This document shows, in pieces, positions 54,533 to 62,503 of a stretch of 64,000 bases of DNA (its first letter is position 1; each line of letters begins with the position of its first letter). The DNA is from Phenylobacterium sp. Root700. Lineage in GTDB: Bacteria; Pseudomonadota; Alphaproteobacteria; Caulobacterales; Caulobacteraceae. The notes under the pieces are model-generated. The model saw only the letters and a program-made list of their open reading frames with translations, ran no database searches and was not told where the DNA came from. The stretch lies in NCBI RefSeq assembly GCF_001429025.1, contig NZ_LMHT01000033.1, positions 15,626 through 79,625 of the forward strand, in the 5' to 3' direction. The translations under genes were made by a program, and so were the position numbers.

Positions 54533-54657
54533 CGTTACCTCCCAATTCGAGCGCGCTTTAGCGTCAAGAGCGACCAAATGGCGGGGCCGCTCATTGCGTG
54601 ACTTTTAGTGTCTGTCGCTCATGTTGCCTGCACCACCTCGAGAGTCAATCAACACAT

Positions 54658-54674
54658 AGTGCTATTATCGTACT
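54658..54674 (-). promoter_or_regulatory. 17-base operator copy before the P450 gene
   Basis: AGTGCTATTATCGTACT, a good match with AGT and ACT ends, 126 bases upstream of the leftward P450 start. It lies in a noticeably AT-rich patch at about 54650-54790. Confidence 0.65.
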
Positions 54675-54764
54675 CTTGTGATTTTGCAGACACGAGATCG
54701 ACCTCGTCGCATGGCTTTATATATTTGACTTATCATCATATTTTTGGATTCAAAGAGCTCAAAA

Positions 54765-55025
54765 CTATCCCTGAATTAACACTGACAGAACCCATTCTGC
54801 GGGCGAGTCACAGCGTGCGCGGGGCATTTCAGCGCTCAAATTAGGTCCAACATCGGGGATCATTACAGTCGGACGATCGGCAGCGTCAGCGCCGATGGCG
54901 GCCAGCAGCCGCCAGCCCCCCGCGTCGTCATCCGCCCAGGCTGCGCGTTTCAAGACTTCGACGACGTCTCCCGGCGCGCGCATCGGCCTTGGAACGCCGG
55001 TGCTGACAATGCTCAGGGCGATCAT
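54765..55025 (-). CDS. Possible short gene downstream of the thiolase
   Basis: An 86-residue frame starting 33 bases after the thiolase stop on the same strand (MIALSIVSTGVPRPMRAPGD). Its first 65 residues look protein-like and its end runs into AT-rich promoter sequence. It may be the truncated start of a lost gene. No domain recognised. Confidence 0.3.
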   Translation of the reverse strand: MIALSIVSTGVPRPMRAPGDVVEVLKRAAWADDDAGGWRLLAAIGADAADRPTVMIPDVGPNLSAEMPRARCDSPAEWVLSVLIQG

Positions 55026-55057
55026 CTGGGCGAAGCTGAGCGTTTACGCTCAGCCGC

Positions 55058-56260
55058 TCAGAAGATTTCGAACAGTCCGGCCGCGCCCATGCCGCCGCCG
55101 ACACACATGGTGACGACACCATACTTGGCGCCACGCCGCTTGCCTTCGATCAGCACGTGCCCCGTCGCCCGGGCTCCGGTCATGCCATAGGGGTGGCCGA
55201 TTGAGATTGCGCCGCCCGAGACGTTCAGCCGGTCGTTGGGAATGCCCAGCTTATCGCGGCAGTAGAGCACCTGACTCGCGAAGGCCTCGTTCAACTCCCA
55301 GATGCCGATGTCGTCGACAGTCAGGCCGTGCTGCTTGAGCAGCTTGGGAACGGCGAACACGGGACCTATGCCCATCTCCTCGGGCGCGCAGCCTGCGACA
55401 GCCATGCCGCGATATGCGCCCAGAGGCGTCAGACCCCGGCGCTCGGCAGCCTTGGCCTCCATCAGCACCGAGGCCGATGCGCCATCCGACAGCTGGCTGG
55501 CGTTGCCGGCCGTGACGTACTTGCCTTCTTTGACGAAGCCGCCGCCCTTCCACACCGGTTGCAACTTCTGCAGGTCGGCCAGGGTGGTCTGGGGCCTATT
55601 ACCCTCGTCGGCCGACAGGGTCACCTCCCGCTCGCTCTGGGCGCCGGTGGCCTTATCGACGACGATCATGATCGTCGTGAGGGGCACGATCTCAGCGTCG
55701 AACCGGCCATCGGCCTGGGCCTGCCCGGTGCGCTGCTGGGACTGCAGGGCATAGTCGTCCTGGGACTCGCGGCTGATCCCGTAGCGTTCGGCCACCAGTT
55801 CCGCGGTCTCGATCATCGGCGCATAGACGCCTGGATGGCTGGCCAGCAGAGCCGGGTCGGCGGCGCGGAACATGTTCATGTGCTCGTTCTGCACCAGGGA
55901 CAGCGAGTCGACGCCTCCACCGACTGTGATGCTCATGCCGTCGACGATGATCTGCTTGGCCGCCGTAGCGATGGCCATCAGGCCCGACGAGCACTGACGA
56001 TCCATCGACTGCCCCGACACCGTCACCGGCAGACCAGCCCGCAAGGCCGACTGGCGGCCGATGTTGAAACCGGTCGAGCCTTGCTGCAGTGAGGCGCCCA
56101 TCACCACATCGTCGATCTCTTCGCCCTCCACGCCGGACCTCTGGACCGCGTGGCCGATCGCGTGACCGCCCAGCGCCTGGGCCTGGGTGTTGTTGAAGGC
56201 GCCGCGATAGGCCCTTCCGATAGGGGTGCGGGCGGTGGACACGATGACGGCTTCGCGCAT
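55058..56260 (-). CDS. Acetyl-CoA acetyltransferase / 3-ketoacyl-CoA thiolase
   Basis: A 400-residue thiolase. Cys90 in MDRQCSSG is the acyl-accepting nucleophile. The C-terminal active-site pieces are [17 protein letters not shown] and [10 protein letters not shown], with the second Cys. It cleaves a 3-ketoacyl-CoA with CoA, the end step of a beta-oxidation turn. It is the third gene of a leftward operon after the GST-kappa-like protein and the Phe-type SDR, all behind the operator at 57854. Confidence 0.94.
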   Translation of the reverse strand: MREAVIVSTARTPIGRAYRGAFNNTQAQALGGHAIGHAVQRSGVEGEEIDDVVMGASLQQGSTGFNIGRQSALRAGLPVTVSGQSMDRQCSSGLMAIATAAKQIIVDGMSITVGGGVDSLSLVQNEHMNMFRAADPALLASHPGVYAPMIETAELVAERYGISRESQDDYALQSQQRTGQAQADGRFDAEIVPLTTIMIVVDKATGAQSEREVTLSADEGNRPQTTLADLQKLQPVWKGGGFVKEGKYVTAGNASQLSDGASASVLMEAKAAERRGLTPLGAYRGMAVAGCAPEEMGIGPVFAVPKLLKQHGLTVDDIGIWELNEAFASQVLYCRDKLGIPNDRLNVSGGAISIGHPYGMTGARATGHVLIEGKRRGAKYGVVTMCVGGGMGAAGLFEIF

Positions 56261-56308
56261 GAAGGCTCCGGAAAAAAGGGCTATGACAGGGGTTGGCGCG
56301 AGCGGCGG

Positions 56309-57052
56309 CTAGAACGGCTCGCTCCAGGGCCTCAGATCGAGTTCGTGCGTCCAGGCCGAGCGCTTCTGGTGGTGCAGGGCGAGGTAGGTTTCGGCGATGT
56401 CATCGGTCTTCAGCACCCGGTCTTCCGCCAGACGCTGCTCCAGGTCCGGGATGTTCTGCCGGGAGAACACCCCGTCGATCGAGCCGTCACAGATGATGTG
56501 CGCGACATGAACACCCTTGGGGCCGAGTTCGCGCGCCATGCTCTGGGCGGTTATCCGAAGGCCGGCCTTGGCCGCAGCGAAAGCGGCGAAGCCCTCACGA
56601 CCGCGGATGCTGGCCGTGGCGCCGGTGAAGAAGATGCTGCCGCGACCGCGTGGGACCATCACCTTGGCGGCTTCGCGCCCAGCCAGGAAGCCCGCGAAAC
56701 AGGCCATCTCCCAGACCTTGTGGAAGACCCGCGCCGTGGTCTCCTCGATGCTGAACCGCACGTTTGCGCCGATATTGAACACGACCACCTCGATCGGGCC
56801 GATATCACGCTCGATCTCGGCGAAGAGCGCGATGGTCTCCTCCTCAGAGCGCGCGTCGACCCCCTTGGCGTGGACAACCCCGCCCCGCGCCCGAATTTCC
56901 TGGGCGGTCACCTCGAGTTGGTCGAGATTGCGGGCCCGACGGGTGATCACGGTCTCGAAGCCATCGAGCGCAAATGCCCTGGCGATCGCGCTCCCGACGC
57001 CGTCGCCGGCCCCGATCACGAGACAGACGCCCTTAGATTCCTTGTCCGGCAT
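56309..57052 (-). CDS. Atypical SDR (SDR_c10-like, catalytic Tyr replaced by Phe), second copy
   Basis: A 247-residue paralogue of 23617-24375. It shares the altered cofactor motif (IGAGDGVGSAIA), NIGANV for NNAG, the long identical stretch KVWEMACFAGFL, and FAAAK with Phe158 where Tyr should be and Lys162 kept. It sits directly between a GST-kappa-like gene and a thiolase in one operon. The conserved pairing with GST-kappa-like proteins suggests a shared, undescribed step. Confidence 0.88.
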   Translation of the reverse strand: MPDKESKGVCLVIGAGDGVGSAIARAFALDGFETVITRRARNLDQLEVTAQEIRARGGVVHAKGVDARSEEETIALFAEIERDIGPIEVVVFNIGANVRFSIEETTARVFHKVWEMACFAGFLAGREAAKVMVPRGRGSIFFTGATASIRGREGFAAFAAAKAGLRITAQSMARELGPKGVHVAHIICDGSIDGVFSRQNIPDLEQRLAEDRVLKTDDIAETYLALHHQKRSAWTHELDLRPWSEPF

Positions 57053-57125
57053 GTCTTTTCAGATCCTGAGTTGAAGATTGTGGAGCAAAGCCGCTGAGGT
57101 TTCGGCCGACAGGAGGCAAGGTCGC

Positions 57126-57755
57126 TCAGGCCCGTTCGCGGACGCGTTGCTGACGAACAATCTCTTCCTCGACGTCGCGCAAGCGGTCCTTGCCGAAGAA
57201 CAGTTCCGCCCCGTTCACAAGGAAAGTCGGGCTGCCGAACGCGCCCTTGGCCACGGCCGCCTCGGTGTTGCCGATCAGCCTGCTCTTGACCTCGTCGGTC
57301 TGCATGAGCCGCAGCAACTCCTCGACCGGCAGGCCGGCCTCAGACCAGGCCGCGCGAAGGACCTCCGGGTCGTCCATCTTTCGGCCGCGCTCCCACATGT
57401 CTGCGTAAACGCTGTCGACATAGCTTTCGAACACCCCGGCCACCTGAGCGGCGATCGCGCCGCGCATGAGCTGCAGGGTGTTGACCGGGAAATGCGGATT
57501 GGAGCGGAATTGCGCGATGCCGTGCCGCTCCACAAACCGCCGCATCTCGAGGCCGTCGTAGGCCACCTTGTTCTTGATGCCGGCGAAGGCGGTGGCCGGC
57601 GACTGATTACCTGTCGCCTTAAAAATCCCACCCAAGAGCACGGGCACATACTCGAAGGTCGCGCCGGTCCGCGCCTCGATCTGCGGGATCACCCTGTGGC
57701 TAAGGTAGGCATTGGGGCTGCCGAAATCGAAATAGAATTCCACCGTCGTCATCAT
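57126..57755 (-). CDS. 2-hydroxychromene-2-carboxylate isomerase / GST-kappa-like protein, second copy
   Basis: A 209-residue DsbA-fold protein highly similar to 29955-30572: FYFDFGSPNAYLSHRVIPQI with Ser13, NPHFPVNTLQLMRGA, and GSPTFLVNGAELFFGKDRL. It is the first gene of the leftward operon with the Phe-type SDR and the thiolase. The start at 57755 has AAGGG upstream; the next codon is also ATG. A near-perfect operator palindrome lies 99 bases upstream. Glutathione-dependent isomerisation is the family precedent. Confidence 0.9.
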   Translation of the reverse strand: MMTTVEFYFDFGSPNAYLSHRVIPQIEARTGATFEYVPVLLGGIFKATGNQSPATAFAGIKNKVAYDGLEMRRFVERHGIAQFRSNPHFPVNTLQLMRGAIAAQVAGVFESYVDSVYADMWERGRKMDDPEVLRAAWSEAGLPVEELLRLMQTDEVKSRLIGNTEAAVAKGAFGSPTFLVNGAELFFGKDRLRDVEEEIVRQQRVRERA

Positions 57756-57853
57756 GTTCGCCCTTCTATCGCCGCGATCCGGAGATGATCGCGGTCTTGT
57801 CCCGGCCGCGCCGAACACCGGGTGTGATTACGCAGCGACGGCGCCAAAAGTCC

Positions 57854-57870
57854 AGTTCTAAAATAGCACT
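57854..57870 (-). promoter_or_regulatory. 17-base operator copy, the most symmetric one
   Basis: AGTTCTAAAATAGCACT; on the minus strand AGTGCTATTTTAGAACT. The half-sites AGTKCTA and TAGMACT are complementary apart from one position, which shows that the motif is an inverted repeat. It is 99 bases before the GST-kappa-like start. Confidence 0.7.
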
Positions 57871-58097
57871 TATTAGTTCAACGGGGAATGGCAAGCCCTG
57901 TTGAGCGAGCGATAAGCGCGCCGACAACTCGAACCATCAGGCTCAACCCACCCGATCGTGGCGCGTTGGGCGGTCACTCCCTCGCCGAAGGGCCACGAGC
58001 GAAGATCCGCCCCGTCAGGCGTCGCCTCGGGATGAGGAGCGGACCTTGAACCCGTGCTTGCTCAAGCTCATCTAGGCCACGGCGTGTAGGAGTGAAC

Positions 58098-58844
58098 ATG
58101 AAGATCGGCATTATCGGCACCGGCAACATCGGCGGCACGCTCGCCCGTAAGCTCAGTGCGGCGGGACACGAGGTGCGGGTTGCAAACTCCAAGGGCCCAA
58201 AAGGTGTTCGGGCCTTCGCAAAAGAGATCGGTGCGGCCCCGGTAGATGCTCGCGGGGCCTTGGAAGGCGCCGACGTCGTCATCCTGTCGATCCCGTTCCC
58301 GGCCGTCGCCAAGCTCCCAAAGGACCTGTTTGACGGTCTGCCTGAGAGCGTTCCGGTCGTCGATACCGGCAATTACTATCCCGGCCTTCGCGACCCGCAG
58401 ATTCCTGAGATTGACGCCGGCCAAATTGAAAGCCTGTGGGTGGCTGAGCAGATCGGGCGTCCGATCATCAAGGCGTTCAACAATATCCTTGCTTATTCGC
58501 TGGCCGAGCTTGGGCGGCCGCGTGGGACCGCGGGCCGTTTGGCTGTGGCGGTGGCCGGAGACGACGCCAGTGCTAAGTCCCTTGTCAGCGGCTTGGTGGA
58601 TGAGATCGGGTTCGATCCCGTCGACGCCGGGGAGATCGCGGAATCATGGCGCCAACAACCATCAACGCCCGCCTACTGCTGTGATTACGACGCTGACGAG
58701 ACGCGCCGGGCGTTGGCTGCGGCCAAGCCCGGCGTTGCAGCCCAAAAGCGTGACATGATGATGGTGACATATTCGAACCTGGGACCAAACCCTACCCACG
58801 GCGATGTCGTCGCATCGAACCGCGCGACGAACGCGGTGGATTAG
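58098..58844 (+). CDS. NADPH-dependent F420 reductase-like NAD(P)-binding protein
   Basis: A 248-residue protein with an N-terminal Rossmann fold (MKIGIIGTGNIGGTLARKLS; HEVRVANSKGP) of the Fno/F420-dependent NADP reductase-like family, widespread in bacteria without F420. GGAG lies before the ATG at 58098; a GTG at 58092 is the alternative. It is divergent from the GST-kappa/SDR/thiolase operon and ends in a strong hairpin. The role is unknown, probably reduction of an NADP-linked metabolite. Confidence 0.82.
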   Translation: MKIGIIGTGNIGGTLARKLSAAGHEVRVANSKGPKGVRAFAKEIGAAPVDARGALEGADVVILSIPFPAVAKLPKDLFDGLPESVPVVDTGNYYPGLRDPQIPEIDAGQIESLWVAEQIGRPIIKAFNNILAYSLAELGRPRGTAGRLAVAVAGDDASAKSLVSGLVDEIGFDPVDAGEIAESWRQQPSTPAYCCDYDADETRRALAAAKPGVAAQKRDMMMVTYSNLGPNPTHGDVVASNRATNAVD

Positions 58845-58855
58845 ACAACCCCTAC

Positions 58856-58881
58856 GCGCGTCGGCACCGTAACCGACGCGC
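58856..58881 (+). terminator. Hairpin after the F420 reductase-like gene
   Basis: A perfect 9-base-pair stem, GCGCGTCGG / CCGACGCGC, with an 8-base loop, 12 bases after the stop. ATTTTT follows about 10 bases later. The rest of 58882-59133 holds nothing identifiable. Confidence 0.6.
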
Positions 58882-59133
58882 CAGAGGACCATTTTTCACC
58901 GCCCGTCCCCTACTGTTCTCCAACGTCCATGTTGGCGTGAAAGCACTTCATCCAAGGTTCCCACAGACACTTCCTGTGCGCCCGCACGAGGCCATTCATA
59001 GCTTCCGCGCCAAGCCGTTCACGGGCGCGTCGACCAACCGCTCGCCCGTGCTGACCGTCGGCGCTGCTGCGACGCCGATCGCGCGCGGGTGCGCGACCCG
59101 CAGCAGCCCGCCCATCCGCAGATCGCCTCGACC

Positions 59134-60528
59134 CTAAATCGCGCTAACGACGCCAGGCAGCCCCAACAGGCCTTGCCGCGGTCCAGTTGCATAGGGCTCG
59201 AACTCGGCGACCTGCTCCTCCCCCCGCACGATATGTCCAAGCAGAGTTTGCCAAGCTTCCAAGGCTGCTCGCTTCGCCCGCGCATAAGAGTTGGCGTCGT
59301 AATGTAGGCTGGTCACCGCCGCCCCGCCGCCAGTGTCGAAAGCATGCCCCAAGACCTTGCTCCGGATGAGCGGCGAGATCTCCAGCCGTTCGCTGGTCAT
59401 GGCCGTCGCGCCGCTTCGCCTAAGGTCGTGCGGCGTGGCGTTCGTTATGCCGATGTTCTGGTTCAGAAGCCGCATGCCGTGGGAGACGCTATCGGCGCGC
59501 ATCGGTATCGACGGGTTGCGAGGGTTCGGGAATACGCAGTCGCTCTGGACGCCTTGGGTGTAGCTCGCCGCCTGACGGATCAGGCTGATGGCCCAACTGG
59601 ACAGCGGAACCAGATGAAGCCTCCCCCCCTTCATCCGCTCCGGCGGGATGAGCCAGACCCCCTGGGAAAGATCGAGCTCCGACCAGCGCATACCTACGAT
59701 CTCGCCCTTGCGCTGTAGGAGGAGGCTGCAGAGCTTCAGGACGATGGCCATTTGCGGCCCCATGAAGATGCGCTCTCCGGTCTTCGAGGCGAGCAATTCC
59801 TCCCGCTGCAGCGCTTCAAGCGCCGCCCAGAAGACGCGCCACTCGTCATCCTTGAGGGTCCGCAGCCGCGGCTTGATGGGCGCGATCCGACCGAAGCCCA
59901 TGCCCGGATTGTAGAGGATGATGTCGGGCTCGATCTCCTCGGCGATGGCGAAGGAGTAGGTCGCGCGGATCATCTGGTGCGCCTTGTTCGTCTGCGCGCC
60001 GATCCCGCTCATGAACATCTCCCGCAGCCGGGACTTCACCACGGCCCGGGTGATCTCCTTGGGCGGGAGCTTGCCCAGGTGAGGCTTGACATGCAGCCGA
60101 TAGACATTGCGCTCGTCATCCAGGCTGCGCTTGCGCTTCACCTTCCCCTTGGGCGTCCAGATACCTTTCTCGCAGGCGTCAAAGTAGGCCTGGGCGAGAT
60201 CGTCGAACGTCCCGATCGCCCGATCGCGCTCGCGCGATTTTGCGATCCGCTTTTCCGCAGCCGGATCGATACCGTCGTCGACAAGGGTCCGCAGTCTCCG
60301 GGCGCGCGTTCGCGCTTCAGCCAGCCCTAGGCTCGCCGAAAAGACGCCCATCGTGATACGGCATGGCTTGGACGCCAGGTTGCGGTAGCGAAAGGTCCAG
60401 ACCTTCCGTCCTCGGGGTGAAACCCCCAGTGAGAGGCCTTTGACCTCGTCGTCATAGTAGTCGACCTGCCGACCGTCGGCCGGTCCGGCGCTCTCGCAGA
60501 ATCGCGTGGTGAGCGTGAGATGGGGCAC
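59134..60528 (-). CDS. Tyrosine recombinase (P4-type integrase)
   Basis: A 464-residue integrase. The N-terminal part (VDYYDDEVKGLSLGVSPRGR; ARTRARRLRTLVDDGIDPAA) is the DUF4102 arm-binding domain of phage P4-type integrases. A core-binding domain follows, then the catalytic domain with LLLQRKGEIVGMRW (Arg), HDLRRSG (His, Arg), GHAF and a Tyr near SLHYDANSY. It begins 172 bases left of a tRNA 3' fragment, as expected for an element integrated at a tRNA gene. All catalytic residues appear intact, so the element may be mobile. No excisionase was seen. Confidence 0.93.
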   Translation of the reverse strand: MPHLTLTTRFCESAGPADGRQVDYYDDEVKGLSLGVSPRGRKVWTFRYRNLASKPCRITMGVFSASLGLAEARTRARRLRTLVDDGIDPAAEKRIAKSRERDRAIGTFDDLAQAYFDACEKGIWTPKGKVKRKRSLDDERNVYRLHVKPHLGKLPPKEITRAVVKSRLREMFMSGIGAQTNKAHQMIRATYSFAIAEEIEPDIILYNPGMGFGRIAPIKPRLRTLKDDEWRVFWAALEALQREELLASKTGERIFMGPQMAIVLKLCSLLLQRKGEIVGMRWSELDLSQGVWLIPPERMKGGRLHLVPLSSWAISLIRQAASYTQGVQSDCVFPNPRNPSIPMRADSVSHGMRLLNQNIGITNATPHDLRRSGATAMTSERLEISPLIRSKVLGHAFDTGGGAAVTSLHYDANSYARAKRAALEAWQTLLGHIVRGEEQVAEFEPYATGPRQGLLGLPGVVSAI

Positions 60529-60700
60529 CGCAAATCATCCTTCCAAAACGGTCGCGCCAGGTTCCAAATAGGTCCCCTTGCGACGGTGCTAGGTGAGGTT
60601 GACTGCAGCCCTGTGAAAAGGCAAGTCATTGGTTTTATTCACTTTTGTAACCGCCTGAACAGACCCGAAAAGGCCTGAAACAACACTTAAGCGATTCCTA

Positions 60701-60739
60701 AAGCGAAGGTCGGGGGTTCGAGTCCCTCCCGGGCCGCCA
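60701..60739 (+). other. Attachment-site scar: 3' end of a tRNA gene
   Basis: The sequence holds the 3' anticodon stem (GCGAAGG), a T-arm with GGGGG-TTCGAGT-CCCTC, acceptor strand CCGGGCC and a CCA end. The 5' partner GGCCCGG is missing upstream, so this is not an intact tRNA. It is the classic duplicate left by integration into a tRNA 3' end. The short variable loop means a class I tRNA; the anticodon cannot be read because upstream bases are foreign. Confidence 0.85.
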
Positions 60740-61338
60740 GAACGTCAAAGTTTGATATCGCCCCACATTGGAACTGTCCTGTTTCCACATTAAGGCTGAC
60801 AGATATATCGAAACTGCGGCGGGCCCATGTGAGGGCGTTTTTTCCCGGATCGGCCCTGGTCACGTCGTCTCTCCGCTCTGCATTCCAGGCAGGACACGGA
60901 TGGAAACTGGAAATGACTGGATTGGGCTCGAAGCTGAAGCCGGCCACGTCCACTTTCGGCGATGAAGCCAGCGGCTCCTCGATGACAGGCTAAGGCTCAA
61001 AGCCGAAGCTCAGAATGGGCGCTTCGCTGCGGCGAGGCTAGCTCACAAGCTTGGCTCGTCGCAAACCTAGCGCAGAAGCTCCGTGTCCTGGTTCGACATT
61101 GAGTTTCCCTCACCCCTGATCCGCTGGATTAGAACTCACAACTTGTGATCCAACATCAGCAACGTAGACGCCGTCGCGGTTCTGCTAATGCAGCGGCCAG
61201 CGGCCGAAACGATCTGACTGAGGGGGGCAATGCAGCTCGCTCGATGCTTAGGGCACAGGAAGTTTGGTTGTCGCCCCTTTACACGGCTATGATCCCCCGG
61301 TGAGGGCAGACCGCCCACAGAACTCTTGGGGGATTAAA
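60740..61338. other. Intergenic region right of the attachment scar
   Basis: About 600 bases without a supported gene. A minus-strand frame ending near 60687 reads REGLEPPT, an artefact of antisense tRNA. A likely promoter for the cassette to the right lies at 61264-61293. Confidence 0.45.
61264..61293 (+). promoter_or_regulatory. Candidate promoter of the HNH cassette
   Basis: TTGGTT, an 18-base spacer and TATGAT resemble a vegetative promoter. The start codon is 45 bases further and is preceded by GGGGG. Confidence 0.35.
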
Positions 61339-62097
61339 GTGAGTTGGTGCGACAAGTTGGCATCCACACCAACCGTTGGCTTCAGGTTGGAACCTCATAT
61401 TGCTTCCGGTGATGCGATTGTGGACTCACTATCCCCAATCCTCGGCAGAATGGTGGACGGAGAGAAACTTCTCTTTGAAATTGAGAAGCACGAGACCCTC
61501 GGAATATCCCTAATTACCCACAACGGGTTTCGGTACGCCGTGGATCAAGGACATATTCATATCGCCTTCAACCATCGCTTGAGAGCAGTCCCCGTAAGCG
61601 GGGGTCTCCCAACCCTTGAAATGCTCTCTCAGGCGCAGCCGTACTCCAAACTTCTACCCGAAACCTTTGAACGATTGATCGAGGCGACATCACTTCTCCC
61701 AAATATTCGCAACCGAACACTGAACCGAGTTGGCGCGGTATCATCCACGCTGGTAACTGAGGAGGATCTTCCTCCCGGAATTCAGCAGGCGATTAAGTAC
61801 CTCGGACGGCCGTGGGGAAACGCGCCAGAGCACTTCACCTTTAGTGGCAACTACGTCCTGGATGACCAGGAAGAGTGGACCGACAAGTGCTCGCATACGA
61901 TCAGCAGGAACGGCGACAATGAAGGATTGCTGCAGATAACCTTCGATTGGGGCAGGCACTTCAAAAAGCCCCGCCAAGCCTCACTTGCACATTTGAAGCA
62001 CGCCTGTGCAGAAGCTGAGAAAAAATCGCTCTCATATCTAGAAGAAATTGCCGAAGGCATTAGGTTCGATGAAAACCTCAACAGCTCTTCAGTTTGA
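61339..62097 (+). CDS. Uncharacterised protein, first gene of HNH cassette
   Basis: A 252-residue soluble protein from a GTG preceded by GGGGG; the frame is open leftward to 61264. I do not recognise it with confidence. The order of segments (PHIASGDAIVDSLSP; NRTLNRVGAVSSTLV; a late helical tail with EIAEGIRF) is loosely like the TIGR04255 group of sporadically distributed proteins. Base composition is visibly lower in GC than the catabolic region. Its end overlaps the next gene by 29 bases, so the genes are co-translated. Confidence 0.65.
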   Translation: MSWCDKLASTPTVGFRLEPHIASGDAIVDSLSPILGRMVDGEKLLFEIEKHETLGISLITHNGFRYAVDQGHIHIAFNHRLRAVPVSGGLPTLEMLSQAQPYSKLLPETFERLIEATSLLPNIRNRTLNRVGAVSSTLVTEEDLPPGIQQAIKYLGRPWGNAPEHFTFSGNYVLDDQEEWTDKCSHTISRNGDNEGLLQITFDWGRHFKKPRQASLAHLKHACAEAEKKSLSYLEEIAEGIRFDENLNSSSV

Positions 62098-62500
62098 CGC
62101 CTCCGAGTTAGCGGGCGAACTGTCCGTCAGAAGCAACGCAATTGCCCACTCTGGGACGGGTGGGCTGCAATCCAATACAATCAAGCTTCCGACGTTTGGA
62201 GGATACGTATACGCCGCGACCGCTCGCAAGGCGGGAAGGGTAAACGCGCGCGCCATCAGCGATGCGGAACAAGATGCACTGCTGACCGAAAGGCAAACTC
62301 TACTCGACGCCGTCTTTGACGGCACCGCGACCCGAAAGGAGGAGCGGCGTCTGGAGTATATTAGATGGTCCCTGGACCGGATCGAGGACGCCAAGCACGG
62401 TGAGCATTTGGATCGCCTCGAAGAGGTGGTCGTCCGCTATGAGCATTTCTTGAAGGATCTCCAAGCGCTTCGAGAGCAGCTAGAGGGTGGGAGCAAATAG
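62069..62500 (+). CDS. Uncharacterised 143-residue protein, second gene of HNH cassette
   Basis: A small soluble protein. The first third is polar (SELAGELSVRSNAIAHSG), and the last 80 residues are strongly helical and charged, with coiled-coil character (DAEQDALLTERQTLLDAVFD; DRLEEVVVRYEHFLKDLQAL). It overlaps the gene before it by 29 bases and ends 3 bases before the HNH gene. That tight packing points to a complex with one or both neighbours. No known domain. Confidence 0.65.
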   Translation: MKTSTALQFDASELAGELSVRSNAIAHSGTGGLQSNTIKLPTFGGYVYAATARKAGRVNARAISDAEQDALLTERQTLLDAVFDGTATRKEERRLEYIRWSLDRIEDAKHGEHLDRLEEVVVRYEHFLKDLQALREQLEGGSK

Positions 62501-62503
62501 CGG

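Noticed and set aside
53357-54601. 414-codon plus-strand frame
   Set aside because: Antisense to the P450; the P450 motifs leave no doubt which strand is coding.
54608-54844. 78-codon plus-strand frame in the AT-rich patch
   Set aside because: It covers the P450 operator and promoter region and has the composition of non-coding AT-rich DNA.
60663-60739. Possible complete tRNA gene
   Set aside because: The 5' acceptor strand GGCCCGG and a matching D-arm are absent; only the 3' part from about 60701 is tRNA-like.
60687-60953. Minus-strand frame ending with REGLEPPT-like sequence
   Set aside because: This string is the well-known artefact of translating the antisense of tRNA 3' ends; it marks the tRNA fragment, not a protein.
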